NCBI GenBank assembly: GCA_964030785.1
Contig: OZ034969.1
Location: forward strand, 30,909,001-30,973,000
DNA length: 64,000 nt
Source: Siderastrea siderea
Taxonomy: Eukaryota; Cnidaria; Anthozoa; Scleractinia; Rhizangiidae
Direction: 5' to 3'
Part shown: in pieces, positions 17,501 through 27,508 of the stretch
Position numbering within the stretch: the first letter of the stretch is position 1
Layout: each line of letters begins with the position of its first letter
The notes under the pieces: model-generated
Seen by the model: only the letters and a program-made list of their open reading frames with translations
What the model was told of the DNA's origin: nothing
Database searches by the model: none
Made by a program: the position numbers and the translations under genes

Positions 17501-18414
17501 CGTTTTACATAACAATAGTGTTGTATAATCCCCGACTCAATTAACATCAGGTTTATCCGCGGCAAGCTTTTTTCTTTTTTACTTATCCTATGCGGAATCA
17601 CACGATTGTTTTTCCAGCCAAATACGTTAATTGCAAGGTTTTTGTTTTGAGCTTCAAGCTTGTCTATCTGTTTTACCGGTGTTGGGAAATCGATTCCTTC
17701 ATAGTTAATGCCATCTTTAACCGGATATTTGCTTGGTCTTTGCGGGTTCTTTCCATCTTGTGGAGGAAATAAAGCAGCTCTGAGAGCCCACTTCAGGGAT
17801 TCATTGTCTCTGTTTTGAACGTTGATTATTGCATTCTTTTTTTCCAGATTGGCTGGAAGAGGTAAATAGGTTCCTCCGCGCAGTGGCTGATAGCGTGCAA
17901 CATTCACGTAGGCAACCATTATTCTTTCAAGAACCCATCCTGAGCCCCGCTCTGACCAAGACTCTATTTCACCCTTTATTCTTTCAACAAATCTGTCGAA
18001 TTCTTTTTTTATCTGGTCCTCGTCATTCCTGTTGAAAACGTGTGGTTCATTTTCTCGAAAATAATGTTCCATGTACTGTGTTCCACCGTCTCTCTCTATT
18101 GAAAACTCAACTTGTAAACCAAAACTTACTTTTACGCTTTTTAATTTTTGGATTTCGTTTTCAACCAAATCAGTAAACTTTTCTTTCGTTTCCCTTGCAA
18201 ACACAAAAAGATCTTTATTGTTTGGATTTTCTTCAGAAACAGTCATTCTCCAAACACGAAGCCAGTCCTGGAAATTATTTTGGGATAATATAAACCTATC
18301 ATATGGCACTACATAATTTGGTTTTAACGTTTTAGGCAAGTTTATGTTTTTCTCCTCCGGTATTGAGCCGTAAAACATTTGCAGAACATCGGACGAATAT
18401 TTTGCGGCCGCCAT
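14559..18414 (-). CDS. Protein-primed DNA polymerase B, two frameshifts
   Basis: The reading is spread over three frames: 18414-17026, 17053-15851 and 15890-14559, about 1,285 codons in total. The N-terminal part carries a zinc finger (C-x2-C...H-x3-C, near 17400-17450) and exonuclease motif I (YADIEA). The middle part has exo II (HNLRNYDAH) and exo III (YHDLYVKTD). The last part has polymerase motifs A (YLEANNLYGW), B (KLMNNSVFGKT) and C (YTDTDS). Motif A has Glu where Asp is expected. Breaks are near 17061-17065 (a five-base T run, A in sense) and 15917-15922 (a duplicated AT). The ATG lies in the right TIR. As assembled the enzyme would be inactive. Confidence 0.93.
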
Positions 18415-18748
18415 TTTGGTGTATATACTTGTGATTATATTTGTTCAATAGGAAAAAATTCTGGCACACTTTGTATATATTGCAGTGCAAACATTTCTTA
18501 AATAGGAAAATTTTCTGTGGCACATCCATACATATTTATTATGTATTCGCTGGATCACGAAGTCACGCGCTTTGTTTAATTTTATGCTGTTTGCGTTATT
18601 TACACACACATGTAAAATGAGGTGTTCTGGCACTGAAATTTTATTAAGCGTTTTTTTACTCGAAATGAGGTGAGCATGGGAGCCTCATTTCGGGTAAAAA
18701 AACGCTTAATAATATTTCTGTGCCAGAACCCTCATTTTACATGTGTGT
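18392..18748. repeat. Right TIR of Polinton 1
   Basis: Inverted copy of 755-1111. It contains the start codon and first codons of the polymerase gene and the terminal palindrome. Confidence 0.93.
18603..18748. repeat. Terminal palindrome (hairpin) inside right TIR
   Basis: Mirror of 755-900: two arms of 66-68 bases around a 12-base loop (TGAGCATGGGAG). It lies exactly at the element end, next to the target duplication. Confidence 0.9.
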
Positions 18749-18916
18749 ATATAAAATCAGTGTGTGAATTTTGGGCACAAAATCAGTTTTCTTTATAATT
18801 TGCCCACGGACCTCCACAGCGGTTTTTGCAAATACGTAATTGTGACCTTAAATAGAGGAAGCAAAAACTTAATCATTTTAAATTTTATTGAATACGTAAC
18901 GAAAACACGAGTATAA
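18749..18916. other. Copy A flank resumed, paralogous to 48249-48397
   Basis: Non-coding; it continues the alignment with copy B after the Polinton (GGGCACAAAATCAG, TTTGCCCACGGACCTCCAC). It carries the TAA target site of the next element at 18914-18916. Confidence 0.75.
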
Positions 18917-19927
18917 GGGACTGGTCAAAAAGTATAGGGGGGGGGGGGTGGGCCGGAGCATTTGGAAATGTGATAGATAAAAAACACACGACCCACCCCT
19001 TCATTTTGGCACAAAACTAATTGACCCACCCCTAAATTAAGGTTGAAAATTACATGACCCACCCCTTAAAAACATGAAATTTTTGGATGCAAATTTAATT
19101 ATACCAACTCGTGTATGAGCTTGTGGTGGTGTTGATTTACATTCAGATTTATTTGTTGAACAATGTAAAAACAACAATTATTTTTTAATACTTTTTCAGC
19201 TTTTCAAAGCCACGTTATTAAAGTAAAAGTTTGTCTGTATTTTCTGCTGGCATCAAATTATGTGGCGAAGTATGCTCAATGGCACATCGCTATCACTGTC
19301 ACTCAAATTGTTGGTAGCCAGTTTTGACAGGGGGATATTGTCTTCATCAGAAGTGTCACTTCCAACTTCCTGCAAAACACAGTCTTCACTTTCAGAGTCT
19401 TTCGTTGATTCCATCGCTTGTTTCAGAGGTGGAGCAATTTGAATCTTTAGCAGTGGATACACTGGCTAAGGCTGATAATTGTTATGTGTGCTGACACTAG
19501 GTCGAGCTTGTTTCTTTTGGTTAATTTCTCCTTTGTCAGATTGTGGTGTTCAATGTTCATGGAACAGCACACAAATGATTTTGTCAACAATTTCTAAAAA
19601 GCATATAACAATTAGAAACATATACAAGTCCTGTACATTTTTCGAAGAGTTTAATGATATCCAAGATTCATCAGTGAAATGATAAAAAGTTATTATATAT
19701 GAATTTATGCTTTTTTAATATGCTATAAAAAGACAAAAGCAAGGTTTTCTTGTTATTTTAAGTTTGTATAGATGTTTTTTGAGGAACAAAAATAAATTGC
19801 ACATTGGTATAAAAGCTGCGTATATACGGTTACGTGAAATAGGATGACCCACCCCCCCAGGGTCACTGATGACCCACCCCCTCTCTGCTCCGGCCCACCC
19901 CACCCCCTATACTTTTTGACCAGTCCC
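18917..19927. mobile_element. Non-autonomous DNA element, TAA target duplication (Harbinger-like)
   Basis: Begins GGGACTGGTCAAAAAGTATA and ends in its exact complement, flanked by TAA on both sides; copy B has a single TAA at 48395-48397. A three-base TWA duplication and GG ends fit the PIF/Harbinger superfamily. Subterminal GACCCACCCC motifs are repeated several times at both ends, possibly transposase-binding sites. No transposase is present; the only sizeable ORF is a 69-codon acidic Ser/Asp-rich frame on the minus strand (19253-19462). Confidence 0.8.
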
Positions 19928-20283
19928 TAAGTAGACTATTTATATTGTCTAAGAAAATATCACAGCTAAAGAGCTGTTATGCAAATTAGCGTATGCTGTG
20001 TCAGTTGTGGGCCATGGGAGGGTTCCTTGGTGCCCCATCAATCCTTCTTCCCAAGGATATGAAAGTTAGAACAAGAAAAGTGACAAGCAAACAATTCTGT
20101 GAAGTACTGATGTCCCGGAGGAAAAGATGAAATTGATAGGCAAGTCCCGAAAGAAGCCTACGCGGAAAGCAGAGGTCTGAAACGTATCCTCACCTTCAAG
20201 TCGACGTTCAAGAAAGCGAAACGTGTTTTTTGATAGGTGTTATTTGCCAAAGAAACACACTGGCTAAAGACTGTTCTCTTTAA
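19928..20283. other. Copy A flank, paralogous to 48395-48725
   Basis: Non-coding duplicate of copy B sequence (GGGAGGGTTCC, AATCCTTCTTCCCAAGG, AAGTCCCGAAA). It ends in the TTAA at 20280-20283. Confidence 0.7.
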
Positions 20284-20517
20284 CTCTTTCCCGTCGACGT
20301 TAAAGTCGGGAACCATTGAACCACTTGTGTCGTCATCATTTTTGACGTCACCAGATTGTTCTGATAAGCAGCTAACACAGCCAGGACAGATCCATCCATA
20401 CGTGTGTCCATTTGGAATATCGACCAAATTCTGGCAGAGCTATACCAGAAAAAACGTGCCCAATTTTGGGTGCAAAGTTGGTGGTAAGTCACCTAGTTGA
20501 TAATGTTCCATTTCCAG

Positions 20518-23500
20518 GTTTTTTGAGTCAGGTACACAGAAGCCCAAAATGTGACACCCACGGGCATTTTTGTCTGATTTTTGGCAACATAGCTATTTTT
20601 ACTAACTCGAGTACGCTGATTTCGAAAATCATTGTTGCCAAGCTCAATTCTTGTGTTAAGATGGTGTTTTGGGGCATTTAATTATGACGTCATTGTCCAA
20701 ATAAGGACTTTTCTTTCCTTTAGCAATTTTAAGTTTAATAGATCCACAAATTTACAAAGCGTTATTAGCGTACTGTAAAGATGATTCTAAGAATTTCTGA
20801 CAGTTTTTGCGCTGCTTCTATGAATATGGAGCCTTCACGTGACAATTGACCACGCCCTCTCATATAAAATTCACCTTATCACGGATATAACTTTGCCTTT
20901 TTTTTTAAAGTCGAATGTGATTCTTGTTTTAATAAAAGTTGCAATTGAAAATATGCAACTCTTTCAATATCGTCAATAGCACGAGTTCTTGGGAATTGGA
21001 AAATCTTCCCGTGCCTACCCTAATTAAGGTAAGGTAAAAATTTTTTTACGGCTACTTCAAAGGTGAAAACTAATGAAAAGACAGAGGGTGGATTTATTTA
21101 AAGCGTATGCGAATTGCTGTCGCATTTGCCCGTTGGAATTTTTTTATTGTTTTGAAGATTAAAAACAATATTAAATTCCAATGTGCAAACGCCAGAATTA
21201 GAAGCGGAGTGTGACTGGAAAGAAGGGTGGCGGCATCGTTGGTATCACAAAGACAGAAGCAAGATAATGAAGCTGAGAATGCTCTTCATTCTTTTCAACA
21301 AAAATTTGGGGTGTTCTCGTCACAGGCAAATGGGACACTGCAGAACATTTCCACAAAAGATCTTGCGACTCCAGAGATTGAACAGTCTCTCGTCCAAGCT
21401 CGTTCTTTGGGACAGACCCAGCTTGAAAGATTCGTGGAACGGAGGCTGCTGTCTGCAGACAGAGAAGAAGAAGAACGGGTACGGGAAGAAGGGGCGGAGG
21501 AAAACTTCCTGACCCTATTCCCAAGAATAATCCGCCTACATTTGCCAACCTTTATGACGTTAAAAGAGCTGCAACTAGCTCCGAGAAGAGAAAGATTCTG
21601 CATGCGGACCGGAGTATCTTATGTCGTCTAGTGACAGCGTATAAAGCCAGACGCGAGGTAAACATACAAGCCATATTCCAGTATGAGCTAACGCAGAAAT
21701 AAGCCACGCGAACGGGAAACAAGTCTATTTTAGCAGACGTTCTGATAGAAAAGTTCAAGCGCCCGGAGTCAGTTACAGTTCAAGGAAATGCTACTTTGTT
21801 CATCGATGGCTTTGCTCTGGTGGCAACTATTGGAAAACCAGAAAAAAAAACAAAGACTTTCAGTGGCTTTGCGGACTGCTACGGGGACGCTGTGTTACGG
21901 AAAGGTTCTGGATACCAGAGGATCGACGTGTTTTTCGATCATTATCGCAGGCACGCCATCAACGCAACGACAAGAAGTCAACGCTCCAAGAACACGGCGC
22001 GGCCTGTGCGCAGAGTTATTGAAGGAAGAGAACTTCCGTTGCAGATGAAATGGCAAGTATTTCTGGCACTAGGAGACAACAAAGCGCACGGTTTTTCTCA
22101 GAACAGCTTATCGTGCAAGCACCTGCTGACACTACATGGTAGTATCTGGCCGTTGTTCAAACGAAGAGGATGTTCTCTGCTCGGATCCTAGCCTTGATGC
22201 AGCCGTTTTGAGATCCAACCACAAAGAAGCCGATACGAGGTTTGTTCTTCATGAAGTCGGGCATATCGACAATGTTGTAGTTTCCGCTCGAGACACAGGC
22301 GTGCTGTTACTTCTCCTGGCGCATCGCGTTAAGCTCTCATCAAAGGTGTGGACATGGGCAGGAACTTCAAAGAAGCCAAAGTACATACCTTTGGAGGAGG
22401 TCTTAGCAAATCTTCCTCGTAACTCGTCAAGTGCATTGTTACAATTTCACGCCATCGCCTGCTGTGATGGCACCTCGTTCACTGATCTGTGGACATTCAA
22501 AGAAGACTGCGTGGACGGTTTTCACAGAGCACTTTGATTTTTTCTCCTCGGTGGGCAAAGACGTCCTCGATGCTGACACCATCGCATCCGCAGAAAAGTT
22601 TGCTTGTCGAATGTATAAGACATCGGAAGACTCGTTTGACTTGGCTTGTGCCGTGCTACTTGGCAACATCAGTAGCCCAGAAAAGCTACCACCGACCAGC
22701 GACGCGTTCGAACAACACTTGGAGAGACGACACTACCAAGCCGCGGTGTGGGGCCAGGCGCGCATTCAGAAACCGGTGCTTCCGAACCCAGAGGAGAAAG
22801 ACTGGACGCTAGCAGAAGATCTACTGGTCCCTGTATTTATGACACTAGATCCAATCCCGTAAGCCTGTTTAGAGATGGTTTCATACCGATGCACCACTGG
22901 CTGCGCTGTAAATGCAGAGAGCCGCATGTCGTGTGCACTGGACTGTGTGGATGCACCAAGACCGACGCAAATTGCTGAATCACCTGCTCTAAAATGCATT
23001 AAAGACGCTTGAATAAAAAGTAATATTAGTTCAGTGTTTTTGAAAGAGTTTAGTAGATTTGTTAGTAATATTTACACTAATAATTAACAATATTATAGAC
23101 AGATTTAAACCTAAGAGTAAGAAACAACGTCCTGCTAATTTGATTTCGTTAATTCATGAGCCCGTGACAGGCAAGGTACATTGTGAAATGGCTTAGATTC
23201 AGCAATGTACAAGACGAACAATAAAGTTTTATCTCCAAGTGTAACAACGATGAGCTGAAAAAATGGAAAACTCGATACATGGACATTGTCATGACGTCGC
23301 TCTTGATGCTCGCTAGCTCGTGGATTCAGCGTGGCATGACGATGACATTTTTCTTTCTTATTTCAATTGCAACTTTTTATTAATACAAGAATCACGTTCG
23401 CTTTTCAACAGAATGTCAAAACTATACCTGTAATAAGGTGAATTTTATATAAGAGGGCGTGGTCAATTGTCACGTGAAGGCTCCATGTTCATGGAAACAG

Positions 23501-23785
23501 CGCAAAAACTGTCAGAAATTCTTAGAATCATCTTTACAGTACCCCAAAAACGCTTTGAAAGAATTTCTGGATATATTAAACTTAAAATTGCTAAAGGAAA
23601 GAAAAATCCTTATTTGGACAATGATGTCATAATTAAATGCCCCAAAACACCATCTTAACTCAACAATTGAGCTTGGCAACAATAATTTTCGAAATCAGCG
23701 TACTCCAGTTAGTAAAAATAGCTATGTTGCCAAAAATCAGACAAAAATGCCCGTGGGTGTCACATTTTGGGCTTCTGTGTACCTG
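20518..23785. mobile_element. Inner element with about 430-bp inverted repeats
   Basis: 20518-20960 and 23365-23785 are inverted copies, with matches such as AGTCAGGTACACAGAAGCCC, GACCACGCCCTCT, TTGGCAACATAGCTATTTTT and AATTTCTGACAGTTTTTGCG with their complements. No clear target duplication is visible. The interior carries a decayed protein gene (21183-22862). I cannot assign a superfamily. Confidence 0.75.
21183..22862 (+). pseudogene. Decayed transposon protein, unknown family
   Basis: Open stretches in at least three frames (21227-21631, 21796-22191, 22136-22537, 22431-22862) read as one broken protein. Recognisable segments are a helical N-terminus, FIDGFALVATIGKPEKKTKT, ALGDNKAHGFSQ, HKEADTRFVLHEVGH, RDTGVLLLLLAH and FHAIACCDGTSF. 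The order E-A-D-T-R...D-T-x-V-L-L-L...C-D is one I associate with cnidarian transposon proteins of unresolved type, possibly nuclease-like. A Cys-rich tail (CKCREPHVVCTGLCGCTKTD) is open at 22900-22978. Multiple frameshifts make it non-functional. Confidence 0.6.
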
Positions 23786-24105
23786 ACTAAAGGGCTGAGG
23801 CCAAAACTTGTCCAGTGGATAGAAAGGAGAGAAAGGGTAGAAGATAAAGAGAAAAGAAAGGGAGAGAAAAAGGAAAGCAAAAGAAGCAGAAAAAAATTGG
23901 AAATGAGTCCAAATTTTGGCTTATGCGCGTGCGTGAAAGCTAAATATTGTACAATTTACAATAGAAGCTGGTTCAAAATCTAGCTAAATTGTAAGAAAAC
24001 GCTTTTGTAGCAAAGTTTAGTGACATTTGGCAACATAGCACAAAAAACCTCTAACGGTAAAAAATGCTTTTTTTTAAGAAAAAAAGTCGGACGGGAAAGG
24101 GTTAA

Positions 24106-24630
24106 ACTGTTCTGAAAAAAAAAACAACAAGAACAACAACTTATTAACAGCTTTTTAGCACAAAAATCTGCAGACATTTTTTTCATGATATTTTGAGAAA
24201 GATCAGCCATTATACGTCACAAATTTGGAATACCTGGAGATAATAATAGATTAAGGCTGCTGACTTTAAAGACTCGACGAAAACAAAAGATTTAGGGAGT
24301 AATAGGGAGTTATACTCCAAAATCTATTGTACGGATTAAAATAAAATCACTCTCTCACAAACGATCGCTTGCCCTATCCTTTATAGGTCATCCTATTGTT
24401 CCGGACCGGGCCAATTTTCTTTCTACGGCCACTTCATGATTATTCAAATGTTTACAGCTTAAGATTAAGCGCAGTTTTGCTTTTGGGTTCAGTCAATAGA
24501 TTAGAATTTGTATCCAGGTAAAAGTCCACTAATTAAGACTACAAAGCGGTCTCTGTTCGGATGATGTCAGGGTAGCATTCTGTGCCAGTTGGAAATAGCT
24601 TAGACTACGATCCGCTAGCGGATGGGATGA
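24106..24630. other. Copy A flank, paralogous to 48726-49840
   Basis: Non-coding. It aligns in blocks with copy B (GAGATAATAATAGATTAAGG, TAGACTACGATCCGCTA). Copy B is longer here, so copy A has lost several hundred bases or copy B gained them. Confidence 0.6.
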
Positions 24631-25063
24631 CCCGGGGAGGGGGTACTCCCTGTAGTAAGCTATACGGGGAGGTTCCGCCCCAAGGGAGTTCGTGCCTTTT
24701 TTAAGCTCACGGTATACTGAAGGGTAAGGAAAATTGTTAGTTTAGCATATGGAAGGGTCATCAAAATGCGCTCCTAAGCAAAAGAGATAGCAGCTAAAAA
24801 ATTTAGCAAAAGTAGCAACGCGTAACATAAGAAAGGCCATGGCCTTTAGATCTCACCCAGAGCAACTGACATCCCAGATAAAAACGTTGCGACCATAGGA
24901 TATTTTACTGTTTGGGTTATTCCTGTGATAAAAGAAAGGGGTGCAATTTTTACTCTAAGGTGATATGAAAGGAGTGCTGTTTGGGTAAAAATTAGTATCA
25001 AAGGGTAACGGTTTGAGCCTCCCCATATAAGACTTTATTGAGTAGCCCCCCCTCCCCCCCGGG
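24631..25063. mobile_element. hAT-like MITE, 433 bp
   Basis: G/C-rich ends (CCCGGGGAGGGGGTACTCCC at the left, complementary to the right end) flanked by the 8-bp sequences TGGGATGA (24623-24630) and TGGGATGG (25064-25071). Copy B has one TGGGATGA at 49833-49840. An 8-bp duplication fits hAT elements. No coding content. Confidence 0.75.
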
Positions 25064-25071
25064 TGGGATGG

Positions 25072-25813
25072 TCCACTTTATGCTTTAGCTGTAGCTACGG
25101 CGAACGCCCGCCGGAAGAGCACTAACTTTGGTTGCTAACGATGTTTTAAAAGGGTGCCCAGCAATCTTGCCGTCAATACTCGACGTTCCTAACCAGAACA
25201 GACACGATTACTTTTCTTGAAGTTCGTAACGAGATCGCCAGAAAAGCTTACGTTGTCACGTCATTTTGCTTGCGGTGGGTTCATTGGTCGGTACTGGAGT
25301 ATGATGCTCCTAGTAGTATTGATCCTTTACTGATAGGTTTCCACCTTTAATGATAGGTTTCCACCACGTTAAAAGTTTCCACCATGTTTGACTGTTCTAG
25401 CTGCATTTTTACGGTCCATTTTCAAATTTACCGGGGGAAACAGGCCCCGGTCACCACCCCCCTCCTCCTTCCCTCACCACTAGGCGACTAATGTAGACGT
25501 TTTAGATTAAGCCTCCCCACTCAGAAATATGCTATGCGATCCTGGTTTTACCCCGGTAAGATGATGGTACTTTCCTTGACTCTGAATCTCCAGAACAAGC
25601 AGAGACAAGACCTAGTATCACCTAATATTTTTTTACTCTCAGTATCCATTTCATGACAGGTTGAAAAGCGCACGCGGTAGAGTTACGTAGTCTTTCCACA
25701 GATCAAACCATAGTGAACTGATGTTGATCTGTAATTAGTTAAAAGGGAAGAATTCGAATTTGTCCTCTGCAAATATTTGTTTTATCAAGTGTGAAGAGGG
25801 AGTTGTGGCAAAA
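25072..25813. other. End of copy A homology and upstream region of the host exon
   Basis: The duplication with copy B ends at about 25230 (CCTAACCAGAACAGACACGATTAC). The rest up to 25813 is non-coding, has a short tandem of GATAGGTTTCCACC near 25335-25385, and presumably contains the promoter and 5' UTR of the following exon. No clear TATA box. Confidence 0.5.
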
Positions 25814-26094
25814 ATGCAACAACAAGATAAAGACGAGAAGCATACGAACAGAAGAAAAACACTCGACAGGTTGTGTTCTACGACAGGTTTGCTGTTGTCC
25901 ATTGTGTGCTGTGTCGTACTAGTTCACGTGGAAATCAGAATACAAGAACATCATCGACTGATATCACACTCAGTAACATACTGTGATCAGATGGAGACAG
26001 AAATCCATCGAAAAGTACAACAGTATTACGGACAATGGCAAGATATAAAAGGCAGTCATTCAGAAGGTCACTCGCAGCATGCAGGAGACAAGAG
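25814..26094 (+). CDS. Putative first exon of a type II membrane collagen-like protein
   Basis: ATG at 25814 with a basic cytoplasmic start (about 20 residues), one transmembrane segment (TTGLLLSIVCCVVLVHVEI) and a helical stalk with RKVQQYYGQWQDIKG. The frame ends at a fair splice donor (AAGAG/GTTAGT at 26095), phase 2. Cnidarian collagen/Ig/fibrinogen-like proteins have this layout: a short inside tail, a membrane anchor and a stalk, then collagen. The collagen exon at about 45.4 kb on the same strand has a compatible phase. That they belong to one gene with a 19-kb intron is inference; intermediate exons may exist. Confidence 0.55.
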
Positions 26095-26141
26095 GTTAGT
26101 TCTTCACCTTCATATCACTCTTCGCTTTTGATAGCGGAACT

Positions 26142-26162
26142 CCTTTGCGGCCGAAGGCCGCA
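26142..26162. repeat. Perfect short hairpin in a repeat remnant
   Basis: TTTGCGGCC-GAA-GGCCGCAAA: nine-base arms around GAA. It begins a segment that looks like the end of a dispersed repeat (GGAACTCC...GTGGAGCC). Confidence 0.6.
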
Positions 26163-26249
26163 AAAGTGGAGCCCCATACTCATACTAAGAGGCATGCTGG
26201 TGATTTTTTATGGTCATGGCGAGCGGAATGGCTCGCGGGCGCGTGCGCC

Positions 26250-26310
26250 GTACATACATACATACATACATGACAGAGCTGAACAACGTCTGCGCATGTG
26301 CGTGACGGGG
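26250..26310. repeat. Left arm of a distant inverted repeat (with 30710-30770)
   Basis: A (CATA)n run followed by GACAGAGCTGAACAACG and CTGCGCATGTGCGTGACG; the complement of this order occurs at 30710-30770 with a CATA/CGTA run outside. The pair could be the ends of one 4.5-kb element. Confidence 0.5.
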
Positions 26311-26371
26311 AGAGGTCTGGGGTCCAGAATGGTTTCAAATTTTAAGGGATTTGTAGGGAACCGTCTGGGCA

Positions 26372-27508
26372 TGTGAACATTTTCCGCATTTTCAACGTCG
26401 TTTCTGCATATTTAAAGGTAACATTCATAACACATGTAGATTTTGCCATGTTTTATGTAATGCTCGTTTCTACCTTCACGATTTGTCTTCTACTTTTTGC
26501 TATAAACGTTCAAAGTTGCTCGTGATGGATTGAAATTGTTCCATCGATAGAACAGTTTACCGGGCAAGTGGTATGTGAACATTTAGCGGATTTTCGACGT
26601 CGTTTCTGCATATTTAAAGCTAACATTCATAACACATGTAGTTTTTGCCATGTTTTCTGTAATGCTCGTTTCTACCTTCACGATTTTTCTTCTACTTTTT
26701 GCTATAAACGTTCAAAGTTGCTCGTGATGGATTGAAATTGTTCCATCGATAGAACAGTTTACCGGGCAAGTGGTATGTGAACATTTAGCGGATTTTCAAC
26801 GTCGTTTCTGCATATTTAAAGCTAACATTCATAACACGTGTAGTTTTTGCCATATTTTATGTAATGCTCGTTTCTACCTTTACGATTTTTCTTCTACTTT
26901 TTGCTATAAACGTTCAAAGTTGCTCGTGATGGATCGAAATTGCTCCATCGATAGAACAGTTTACCGGGCAAGTGGTATGTGAACATTTAGCGGATTTTCA
27001 ACGTCATTTCTGAATATTTAAAGCTAACATTCACAACACATGTAGTTCTTGCCATGTTTTATGTAATGCTCGTTTCTACCGTGGAGATTTTTCTTCTACT
27101 TTTTGCTATAAACATTCTCGGATTTTCAACGTCGTTTCTGCATATTTAAAGCTAACATTCATAACACATGTAGTTTTTGCCATGTTTTCTGTAATGCTCG
27201 TTTCTACCTTCACGATTTTTCTTCTACTTTTTGCTATAAACGTTCAAAGTTGCTCGTGATGGATTGAAATTGTTCCATCGATAGAACAGTTTACCGGGCA
27301 AGTGGTATGTGAACATTTAGCGGATTTTCAACGTCGTTTCTGCATATTTAAAGCTAACATTCATAACACGTGTAGTTTTTGCCATATTTTATGTAATGCT
27401 CGTTTCTACCTTTACGATTTTTCTTCTACTTTTTGCTATAAACGTTCAAAGTTGCTCGTAATGGATTGAAATTGTTCCATCGATAGAACAGTTTACCGCG
27501 CAAGTGGA
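26372..27508. repeat. Tandem array, about 200-bp unit, six copies
   Basis: Units start GTGAACATTTAGCGGATTTT and contain TTGCCATGTTTT, CTTCTACTTTTTGCTATAAA and ACAGTTTACCGGGCAAGTGG. Copies begin near 26372, 26574, 26776, 26978, 27118 and 27309; the fourth is truncated to about 140 bp. Copies differ by a few substitutions. A satellite-like array with no coding potential. Confidence 0.9.

Larger units (their letters stand above)
755..18748. mobile_element. Polinton 1 (Maverick), full-length, 18 kb
   Basis: The element is bounded by 357-bp terminal inverted repeats and carries DNA polymerase B, a retroviral-type integrase, a packaging ATPase, an adenain-like protease and capsid-type genes, the diagnostic Polinton/Maverick set. 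ATATA flanks 755-18748 exactly; a 6-bp TATATA duplication (749-754 and 18748-18753), the size expected for Polintons, results if the right end is placed one base inward. The paralogous locus at 48248-48253 shows the uninterrupted site. The termini begin ACACACATGT rather than the AG often seen at Polinton ends. The near-identical TIRs point to a recent insertion, yet polymerase, integrase, PLA2 and other genes are frameshifted, so this copy is probably not autonomous as assembled. Confidence 0.95.
20284..24101. mobile_element. TTAA-flanked composite DNA element (piggyBac- or Kolobok-like)
   Basis: TTAA flanks both ends (20280-20283 and 24102-24105), and copy B has one TTAA at 48722-48725. The ends are short inverted repeats, C(T/C)CTTTCCCGTC at the left and its complement at the right. 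A TTAA duplication is used by piggyBac and Kolobok elements; CCC-type ends favour piggyBac. The outer parts (20284-20515 and 23790-24101) enclose a second structure with about 430-bp inverted repeats, so this is probably one element inside another. Confidence 0.75.

Noticed and set aside
26372..27508. CRISPR-like or regularly spaced repeat
   Set aside because: Units are contiguous 200-bp tandem copies without unique spacers, in animal DNA.
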